This document shows, one piece after another, positions 58,647 to 64,000 of a DNA stretch of 64,000 bases. How positions within the stretch are numbered: the stretch's first letter is position 1; every line of letters begins with the position of its first letter. The stretch spans positions 8,906 through 72,905 of the forward strand of contig DATBLE010000039.1 in assembly GCA_036555585.1 (NCBI GenBank), written 5' to 3'. Below the pieces are notes generated by a model that saw only the letters and a list, made by a program, of their open reading frames with translations, searched no databases and had not been told where the DNA came from. The stretch comes from DATBLE01 sp036555585 (GTDB taxonomy: Bacteria; Actinomycetota; Thermoleophilia; Gaiellales; Gaiellaceae). The translations under genes and the position numbers were made by a program.

Positions 58647-59913
58647 GAAGATCCTGCTCGCCCACGCCGACGCCGACGAGCTCGCGCCGGGGGACGTCGT
58701 GATGGTGCGCTGCGACGTGGTGATGGCGAACGACGTCTCCGGCCCGATCGCCTTCCGGGCCATGGAGAAGATGGGCGTTGAGCGGGTCTTCGACCCCGAG
58801 CGGGTGGTGATGGTCGCCGACCACTTCGCTCCGGCCAAGGATGCGCGCTCGGCCGAGCTCCAGCGGCGGCTGAAGGAGTGGTCGCACGAGCAGGGGGTGA
58901 CGTTCTACGACCAGGGGCGCGGCGGCATCGAGCACACGCTGCTCTGCGAGGAGGGCTGGATCCGGCCGGGGATGGTGATCGCCGGCGGCGACTCGCACAC
59001 GTGCACGTACGGCGCGCTCGGCGCGTTCGGCACCGGCCTCGGCTCGACCGACATCGCCGCCTGCCTCGCGCTGGGCGAGTTCTGGCAGGCGGTGCCCTCG
59101 ACGATCCGGGTCGAGCTCACCGGCGAGAAGCAGCCGTTCGTGACCGGAAAGGACGTGATCCTCGCGGTCATCGGCGAGCTCGGAGTCGGCGGCGCGACGA
59201 ACGCCGTGCTCGAGTTCGTCGGCGAGGGCGCCCGGGCGCTGTCGGTCGACGAGCGGCTGGCCGTGTCGAACATGGCCGTCGAAGCCGGGGCCGAGACGGG
59301 CCTTTTCCCACCGGACGACACCGTCATCGACTACCTCCGTGACCGTAAGAGCCGTGTCCAGGGGACTGTCCCTCGCGAGCTGGGCTCCGACGAAGACGCG
59401 GTGTTCACACAGACGCTCGAGATCGACCTCGACCGGCTCCCGCCGCTGGTGGCGCTGCCGCACCTGCCCGGCAACGTCGTTCCGATCGCGGAAGCAACCG
59501 GAGCGAAGGTAGATCAGGTCTACATCGGCAACTGCTCGAACGGGACGATGACCGACCTGCGGCAGACCGCCGAGGTCCTCCGCGGCCGGAAGGTCCACCC
59601 CGGCTGCCGCGCGATCGTCGTGCCGGCGACGCAGCGCATCTACCGCGAGGCGATGCGGGAAGGCCTGCTCGACCTCTTTGTCGAGGCGGGCGCGAGCGTC
59701 TCGACTCCGACCTGCGGCGCGTGCTTCGGGGGGCACATGGGCGTGCTCGCCGCGGGCGAGCGGGCGGTCGCGACCACGAATCGCAACTTCCGGGGGCGGA
59801 TGGGCTCGCCGGACGCGGAGGTGTGCCTCGCGAACGCGTACGTCGCGGCGGCAGCCGCCGTCGCAGGCGAGCTGGTCCATCCGGCGGACGTGCTCGCGGG
59901 AGCGCCGGCGTGA
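58627..59913 (+). CDS. LeuC/homoaconitase-like dehydratase large subunit (428 aa)
   Basis: A 4Fe-4S hydro-lyase large subunit of the aconitase family. AGGDSHTCTYGALGAFGTGLGS, YIGNCSNGTMTDL and STPTCGACFGGHMGVL carry the three cluster cysteines. The N terminus GHTLAEKILLAHA is the family start, but no ATG/GTG/TTG precedes it; the CTG at 58627, with GGAGGAG ten bases upstream, is the likely start, overlapping the previous gene by 20 bp. The first canonical start, GTG 58699, would remove this conserved region. It may hydrate an unsaturated diacid such as maleate or citraconate, or work as isopropylmalate isomerase. Confidence 0.87.
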   Translation: MGHTLAEKILLAHADADELAPGDVVMVRCDVVMANDVSGPIAFRAMEKMGVERVFDPERVVMVADHFAPAKDARSAELQRRLKEWSHEQGVTFYDQGRGGIEHTLLCEEGWIRPGMVIAGGDSHTCTYGALGAFGTGLGSTDIAACLALGEFWQAVPSTIRVELTGEKQPFVTGKDVILAVIGELGVGGATNAVLEFVGEGARALSVDERLAVSNMAVEAGAETGLFPPDDTVIDYLRDRKSRVQGTVPRELGSDEDAVFTQTLEIDLDRLPPLVALPHLPGNVVPIAEATGAKVDQVYIGNCSNGTMTDLRQTAEVLRGRKVHPGCRAIVVPATQRIYREAMREGLLDLFVEAGASVSTPTCGACFGGHMGVLAAGERAVATTNRNFRGRMGSPDAEVCLANAYVAAAAAVAGELVHPADVLAGAPA

Positions 59914-59938
59914 CGGCAGGGCATGGGATCGTCCCCGC

Positions 59939-60008
59939 GCGGTTCCGCGGAACCGCTGTCCCTTTCCGACACCGACCCCCCGCCCGGCTCCCCACCCAGG
60001 GTGGGGAG
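59939..60008. repeat. Palindromes in the leuC-leuD spacer
   Basis: GCGGTTCCGCGGAACCGC (59939-59956) is a perfect 18-bp palindrome, and CTCCCCAC (59988-59995) pairs with GTGGGGAG (60001-60008). The 202-bp spacer (59914-60115) between these normally adjacent subunit genes holds no conserved reading frame. Confidence 0.7.
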
Positions 60009-60115
60009 GGAAGCTCCACCCGCCACCCGCTGCGAGCCTATCGCGGAGATGCGCACGCCACCGGGTCGATCCTGTGCCGACTTCGCGACCTCGAGCCGGG
60101 GACGGGGAGCGGCCG

Positions 60116-60604
60116 GTGATCGTCGAGGGCAAGGCCGTCGTCATCCCCGGCGACGATGTCGACACCGACGTCATGTACCCGGGCGCGTACCTGAACGTGG
60201 AAGATCCCCAGGAGATGAAGCAGTACCTCTTCGACGGCTACGACCCCTCGCTGCGCGACCGGCTCGGTCCCGACTCGATCGTCGTCACCGGCCGGAACTT
60301 CGGCCTCGGCTCCTCGCGCGAGCACGTCGTGCAGGCGCTCGTGGCCTGGGAGGTGCCTGCGATCGTCGGCCGGAGCTTCGCCCGCATCTTCCGGCGCAAC
60401 TGCGTGAACCTCGGCCTCGCCATCTTCGAGGCGCCCGAGGCCGCCGACGCGGCGCACCAAGGGTCGAGCATCCGCATCGACACCGAAGCCGGCGAGATCG
60501 CGGTCGACGGCCGCCGGTTCGCCACCCCGCCTGTCGCTGAGCTCGTTGCCGAGCTGCAGGCCGCCGGCGGGCTCGTTCCCTGGACGGAGGAGAGAGCACG
60601 ATGA
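60116..60604 (+). CDS. LeuD-like dehydratase small subunit (162 aa)
   Basis: The swivelling small subunit of a LeuCD-type hydro-lyase. VIPGDDVDTDVMYPGAYLN opens the family; TGRNFGLGSSREHVVQAL is the substrate-recognition loop and IFRRNCVNLGLAIFE follows. Length is typical of the archaeal/HacB-like group. The GTG at 60116 has GGGGAG upstream; an open frame extends further upstream through the spacer but is not conserved. It overlaps the next gene by 4 bp (ATGA). Confidence 0.88.
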   Translation: MIVEGKAVVIPGDDVDTDVMYPGAYLNVEDPQEMKQYLFDGYDPSLRDRLGPDSIVVTGRNFGLGSSREHVVQALVAWEVPAIVGRSFARIFRRNCVNLGLAIFEAPEAADAAHQGSSIRIDTEAGEIAVDGRRFATPPVAELVAELQAAGGLVPWTEERAR

Positions 60605-61293
60605 TCGTTCGCGACCTGGGCGATTCCTGGCAGATCGTCCTCCAGACCGACCACGCAGACCTCTCGGCCGCCTTCGCCCGCGCGTGGCGGGAGCCGTTGA
60701 CTCCCTCACTCGTCACGGCCGCCGAGCGGCATGACGACGGCTGGGCCGTCTGGGAGCAGTCGCCCCGCGTCGACGAGGACGGCAAGCCGGTCAACTTCCT
60801 GGACGTCGACATCCGCTCCCACCTCGCGTTCTACCGCGCGGGGATCGCGGCGATCACCGAGCAGGACCCGGACGCGGGCCTGCTCGTCTCCATGCACGGC
60901 GCCGGCATCTACCGCCAGCGCTACGGGCTCGACCCGGCGCTCGGGCTCGCCCGGGCAGAGGCGGCCAGGGACGAGGTCGACGCCTTCGTCGCCGAGCAGG
61001 AGGCGAAGTTCGGCGGATCGCCGGGCGATCGCCAGGCGGACTACGAGCTGCTCCAGCTCTTCGACCGGCTCTCGCTGTACTTCTGCATGCGGGATCTGGA
61101 GGCGGGCGAGGCCGCCGAGCTCCAGGGCTACCGGCTCGAGCCCGTCGGCCCCTGGCGCGTCAGGCTGGAGCCGTACCCGTTCGCCGAGAGCGAGGCCCAC
61201 TTCTCCCTGATCCGGCGAATCCTGCCGAAGGGCGAGACGGCCGACGTCCTCTCGAGCCAGCCCCACGTGACCGCTCTCATGATCGAGCCCTAG
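60601..61293 (+). CDS. DUF3891-like protein (230 aa)
   Basis: The sequence matches the DUF3891 pattern: VLQTDHADLSAAFARAW near the start, AAERHDDGWAVWEQSP, LLVSMHGAGIYRQRYG, and a C-terminal beta-rich part. Conserved His/Asp residues suggest a metal-binding helical fold, but no activity is known to me. Its ATG overlaps the LeuD-like stop by 4 bp, so it belongs to the catabolic operon and may act on the same substrate. It converges on the cyclase gene with a 4-bp overlap. Confidence 0.72.
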   Translation: MIVRDLGDSWQIVLQTDHADLSAAFARAWREPLTPSLVTAAERHDDGWAVWEQSPRVDEDGKPVNFLDVDIRSHLAFYRAGIAAITEQDPDAGLLVSMHGAGIYRQRYGLDPALGLARAEAARDEVDAFVAEQEAKFGGSPGDRQADYELLQLFDRLSLYFCMRDLEAGEAAELQGYRLEPVGPWRVRLEPYPFAESEAHFSLIRRILPKGETADVLSSQPHVTALMIEP

Positions 61294-61973
61294 CCGGCCG
61301 AGTCCACGAGAGCGGCCGCCCGCACGGGCGAGCCGTAGGCCACCTCGAGCCGCAGCGGCAGCCCGACGAACAGGAAGCGCCGACCCAGCACGTCCTTCAG
61401 GTTGTTGAGGTTCTCGTAGTGCGTCACCTGCCGCTCGGCGCAGGCCCGGTGCGTCGGGTACTCGTCGGTCAGGTAGACGAGATCGGGGCTGATCGTCTCG
61501 ACGCCGAAGATCTTCACGCCGCGGTCGGCCATCCAGTGCACCGCCTCGGCCGAGATGCCGCAGAACCCGTCCAGGAACGCCGGCGTGCCGGCGGTCTGGT
61601 TGTAGTGGTCCGAGCAGAAGAGCAGGATGTCCCCCTCGCGCAGCTCCTGCCCGCTCGCCTCGACGGCCGCGGCGACCTCGTCGGCGGTGACGTCGTGCCC
61701 GCGCTCGTACTCCCGGATGTCCACGCAGATCGCCTCGCCGCAGAACGTGTCCAGCGGCATCTCCGCGATCGGTGTGCCGCCCTTCTGGTAATGGCCGAAG
61801 GCGTCGACGTGGGTGGCGGCGTGGTTCGAGGTGATGATGATCTCCGCGTTGAACGACGGCCTGCCCTCCTCCGCATCCGCGTGCTGGATGTGGCGGAGGA
61901 TCTGGGTCGGCGGGAAGAACGGATGCAGCTGCGACTCGCGGGAGAGCGGCTGCGACAGATCGATTACCTGCAC
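61290..61973 (-). CDS. Cyclase-family metal-dependent hydrolase, kynurenine-formamidase-like (227 aa)
   Basis: A metal-dependent amide or lactone hydrolase of the cyclase/KynB superfamily. The HxxxHxDxxxH metal motif is seen in NHAATHVDAFGHY (residues ~48-60), with the start VIDLSQPLSRESQ and a further FLFVGLPLRLEVAYGSPVRA at the end. It could hydrolyse a formamide, an imide or a lactone. Its location converging on the hydantoinase operon and beside creatininase suggests a role in the same degradation. ATG at 61973; 4 bp separate it from the creatininase gene. Confidence 0.83.
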   Translation of the reverse strand: MQVIDLSQPLSRESQLHPFFPPTQILRHIQHADAEEGRPSFNAEIIITSNHAATHVDAFGHYQKGGTPIAEMPLDTFCGEAICVDIREYERGHDVTADEVAAAVEASGQELREGDILLFCSDHYNQTAGTPAFLDGFCGISAEAVHWMADRGVKIFGVETISPDLVYLTDEYPTHRACAERQVTHYENLNNLKDVLGRRFLFVGLPLRLEVAYGSPVRAAALVDSAG

Positions 61974-61977
61974 TGGG

Positions 61978-62793
61978 TCACTCCTTTCCGGCCATCTCCT
62001 TGCACACCTGGACGATGCGCGGGATCAGCGCAGCCACGATCTTCTCGCCGGTATCGACACGGGCGCGGGTGGCGTCCCCGACCACGCCCGACTCGGTGAT
62101 GTCGCGGAGCATGTCCATCGGCACGACCACGCCCGGCCCGCTCGCGCGCATGCCGTAGCGGCCCAGGGACGTCCACGGCAGGCCTGCCTCGCGCACGGCG
62201 GCGCCGCGGTCCCACGCGTCCCGTGTCGCCCGCTCCGCCTCCACCCGCTGGCCCAGCGCCATCGCCAGCGAGGTCTCGGCCTCCTCGGCGTGGATCATCG
62301 GCCCCTCGATCTCGGCGAGCGAATCGGAGGCGAGGTCCCACCACTGGACGAGGAAGACGCGCCGGCCGGTGGTCTCGAAGTAGTGGTTGACGGCGACGGT
62401 CAGCGCGGCTGCGTTGCCGCCGTGCCCGTTGACCGCGACCAGGTGCTCGAAGCCGTGGTGGGCGAGCGAGTCGCAGACCTCGCGGAAGACCTGGAAGAAG
62501 GTGGTCGTCGACAGCCGCAGCGAGCCGGGGAACTGCATGTGGTACCAGGAGAGCGTCACGTTCAGCGTGGGGGCGACGAGGAGCTCGACGCCGTCGGCCT
62601 CGCCTGCCTCGGCCGCCCTCGCGCACAAGGACCGGGCGATGAAGCAGTCGGTGTCGAGCGGCATGTGCGGCCCGTGCTGCTCGGTCGTCCCGATCGGGAT
62701 CAGCACTGCGTCGACGCCGCGCTCGATCGCCTGCTCGACCTCGGGCCAGGTCAGCCGCTCGATGAACCGCTCCGCCATCCGAGCGATCTTCAC
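61978..62793 (-). CDS. Creatininase-family amidohydrolase (271 aa)
   Basis: A binuclear-metal amidohydrolase of the creatininase family. The ligands are in GTTEQHGPHMPLDTD (residues ~35-49), VNGHGGN and IHAEEAETSLAMAL. This family includes creatinine hydrolase and mycofactocin or riboflavin-pathway hydrolases, so creatinine is not assured. Start GTG at 62793, ATG 62778 alternative. It is divergent from the alpha/beta hydrolase; the 59-bp gap contains a palindromic operator candidate. Confidence 0.85.
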   Translation of the reverse strand: MKIARMAERFIERLTWPEVEQAIERGVDAVLIPIGTTEQHGPHMPLDTDCFIARSLCARAAEAGEADGVELLVAPTLNVTLSWYHMQFPGSLRLSTTTFFQVFREVCDSLAHHGFEHLVAVNGHGGNAAALTVAVNHYFETTGRRVFLVQWWDLASDSLAEIEGPMIHAEEAETSLAMALGQRVEAERATRDAWDRGAAVREAGLPWTSLGRYGMRASGPGVVVPMDMLRDITESGVVGDATRARVDTGEKIVAALIPRIVQVCKEMAGKE

Positions 62794-62797
62794 CGAA

Positions 62798-62818
62798 TGT
62801 CAGACATCATGCAATACT
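62798..62818. promoter_or_regulatory. Operator candidate between divergent genes
   Basis: ATGTCAGACAT (62798-62808) is a perfect odd palindrome, followed by ATGCAATACT-like sequence resembling the site before the GntR gene at 51108. It is placed to control both the creatininase and hydrolase genes. Confidence 0.45.
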
Positions 62819-62852
62819 CGGCGTCGCGGCTGTCCCCGACCCCGGGAGGCGT

Positions 62853-63695
62853 ATGGAAGGCAGGGCGCAGGTCAACGGCGTCGAGCTCTGGTACCGGGTC
62901 ACCGGCGAGGGAGAGCCCGTGATCCAGATCCACGGGGCCGGCTTCGGCCACTTCAACTTTGCGCCCGCGACGCCGGAGCTGGCGAGGCACTTCCGCGTGA
63001 TCGACTACGACATGCGCGGCTACGGCCAGTCCGACCGGCCGGTGCAGGACTACGACATGGAGGTCTGGGCGGACGACGTCGCCGGCCTGCTGGACGCGCT
63101 CGAGCTCCCGGCTGCGCACGTGCACGGCACGTCGATGGGCGGGATGATCGCGATCGTCTTCGCCGGCAAGTACCCCGAGCGCACGACCTCGGTGGTGATC
63201 AACTGCGCGGCCGCGAAGCTGGGGATGGCCGGCAGGCTCACCTTCAAGAACTGGATCGACATCGCCAGGATGGACCCGGACGGGCCGGGGAGCCGCATCC
63301 TCGCCGAGCTGATCGCCTGGCAGGCGCTCTCGAAGGCCTTCCTCGAGACGCCCGAGGGCGTCGCCGCCATCGACACGATCCAGCAGATCCTGCGCGACTC
63401 GAACCGGATCGAGGTGTTCACGGCCGCCTGCGAGGCGATGTGCGACATGGACATCAGGGGCTGGCTGCCGAAGATCACCTCGCCGGCGCTCGTGCTCGGC
63501 GGCGACGAGGACCTGATGACGCCCTGGGACCAGGGGCCGGACGGTGCCGGCCAGCAGGCGGTCTACGAGGGGATCCCGAACGCGGAGAAGCACGTCGTCC
63601 ACGGCTCGAACCACTCGACGATCTTCGACAACACCGACCAGCACGTCCGGGTCGTGATCGACTTCTTCCGCAGACACGCCTCGAGCGTCGAGTAG
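62853..63695 (+). CDS. Alpha/beta-fold hydrolase (280 aa)
   Basis: A soluble alpha/beta hydrolase. The nucleophile elbow is GTSMGGMI near residue 94, the oxyanion region IQIHGAGFGHF near residue 25, the acid is likely in LGGDEDLMTP and the His in HGSNHSTIFDN. The general pattern is like enol-lactonases and epoxide or carboxylester hydrolases. Its place opposite the creatininase gene, with a shared operator candidate, suggests it opens a lactone or ester in the same pathway. ATG at 62853. Confidence 0.84.
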   Translation: MEGRAQVNGVELWYRVTGEGEPVIQIHGAGFGHFNFAPATPELARHFRVIDYDMRGYGQSDRPVQDYDMEVWADDVAGLLDALELPAAHVHGTSMGGMIAIVFAGKYPERTTSVVINCAAAKLGMAGRLTFKNWIDIARMDPDGPGSRILAELIAWQALSKAFLETPEGVAAIDTIQQILRDSNRIEVFTAACEAMCDMDIRGWLPKITSPALVLGGDEDLMTPWDQGPDGAGQQAVYEGIPNAEKHVVHGSNHSTIFDNTDQHVRVVIDFFRRHASSVE

Positions 63696-63722
63696 GACGC
63701 GAAAGAGGTCGGTGTGACAAGA

Positions 63723-63941
63723 GATCCACGGATCTTGGGTCACGATGAGTCGCCGCCGGAGCCGGGCTCTGCCCGGCGGGAGGCTGAGGGCGGAGAGGCA
63801 AGGTTGGCAGAGGCACACGAAGCGTCGGCTCCGCTGCCGTATGAGCAGCCCGGAGCGCTCGCAAGGAATGTGATGAAGGAGGGCATCCCGCGGAGGGACA
63901 CTCCGCGCGTTGTTGTTTCGCAACGAAGGGAGGCCCACGCA
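63723..63941 (+). ncRNA. Possible left end and bridge-RNA region of an IS110-type element
   Basis: The 246 bp before the transposase start contain no conserved reading frame but several short stems: AGATCC/GGATCT (63723-63736), GCCGGGC/GCCCGGC (63762-63778) and GTTG/CAAC near 63910. IS110 elements carry their bridge RNA in the non-coding part beside the recombinase gene, on the 5' side in the IS110 group. The element boundary cannot be placed from one end only, so this call is tentative. Confidence 0.3.
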
Positions 63942-64000
63942 TGTTGTACGTCGGTTTGGACCTGAGTCGCAAGCGTCTGGACTGGCTCGCTCTTGACGAG
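63942..64000 (+). CDS. IS110-family transposase, N-terminal fragment (continues beyond window)
   Basis: The first 19 residues, MLYVGLDLSRKRLDWLALD, match the N terminus of IS110-type DEDD recombinases, with the first catalytic Asp in VGLDLSRK. AAGGGAGG precedes the ATG by seven bases. The window edge cuts the gene, so integrity is unknown. It marks the right border of the catabolic region and shows that insertion sequences are present. Confidence 0.75.

Noticed and set aside
59362..59372. GGGACTGTCCC as a firm member of the GACAGG palindrome family
   Set aside because: Only 11 bp long and within a variable loop of the LeuC-like protein; chance cannot be excluded.
59678..60604. An N-terminally extended LeuD-like protein starting near 59678
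   Set aside because: The extension covers the end of the LeuC-like gene and the palindromic spacer and matches nothing in the family; the GTG at 60116 fits both the family start and a Shine-Dalgarno sequence.
54005..62793. Simple creatinine degradation cluster
   Set aside because: Creatininase-, N-methylhydantoinase- and carbamoylsarcosine-amidase-like genes are all here, but that route leaves the CoA transferase, lyase and LeuCD-like genes unexplained and no sarcosine enzyme is present. Kept only as an alternative.

Overview
The window is very GC-rich bacterial DNA, densely coded on both strands, with many GTG/TTG starts and many 4-bp gene overlaps. A complete coenzyme F420 gene set (cofC, cofD, cofE, fused cofGH), F420-type oxidoreductases, a monofunctional ferrochelatase directly after hemE, vapBC-type genes and apparently leaderless promoters (TANNNT six bases before a start codon) point to an actinobacterium. 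The flavour of the polysaccharide and membrane-glycosyltransferase genes suggests the deep-branching class Thermoleophilia (Gaiellales/Solirubrobacterales), but that last step is inference.

Region 1 (1-25 kb) is a surface-polysaccharide locus: the 3' end of a GDP-mannose dehydratase, seven GT4-type and one GT2-type glycosyltransferases, four methyltransferases, two of three large DE-motif membrane glycosyltransferases, an initiating MraY/WecA-like phosphosugar transferase fused to a Rossmann domain, and a Wzm/Wzt ABC exporter. Three things interrupt it: a lower-GC AAA ATPase islet (8.2-9.5 kb), a vapBC-like toxin-antitoxin pair, and hemE-hemH lying between the exporter permease and its ATPase.

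Region 2 (24.6-32.8 kb, minus strand) is a signalling operon: an HPt protein, a receiver-adenylate cyclase, a 1493-residue hybrid histidine kinase with five GAF domains, then a PolX/PHP protein whose polymerase active site is degenerate, and a methyltransferase. A GAF/GGDEF protein follows on the other strand at 34.5-37.1 kb.

Region 3 (32.8-45 kb) carries the scattered F420 pathway with FGD-like and PPOX-fold enzymes, a macro-domain protein, an amidase and a 2-hydroxyacid dehydrogenase. Region 4 (45-51 kb) has a third membrane glycosyltransferase and a divergent class III aminotransferase / methylmalonate-semialdehyde dehydrogenase pair.

Region 5 (51.1-63.7 kb) is the most interesting functional unit: a GntR regulator followed by a CaiB-type CoA transferase, an HMG-CoA-lyase-like enzyme, ATP-dependent hydantoinase/oxoprolinase A and B, an isochorismatase-fold amidase, LeuC/LeuD-like dehydratase subunits and a DUF3891-like protein, then convergent cyclase and creatininase genes and a divergent alpha/beta hydrolase. 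Together they could open a cyclic imide or lactam, release ammonia, hydrate the unsaturated diacid, activate it with CoA and cleave it. The window ends inside an IS110-type transposase.

Superimposed on the genes are two families of perfect hairpins: one built on GACAGG...CCTGTC, with a degenerate copy that looks inserted in frame in a glycosyltransferase, and one with variable stems whose foot is CTAG. Three genes (PolX-like, 2-hydroxyacid dehydrogenase, LeuC-like) have conserved N termini but no ATG/GTG/TTG start.
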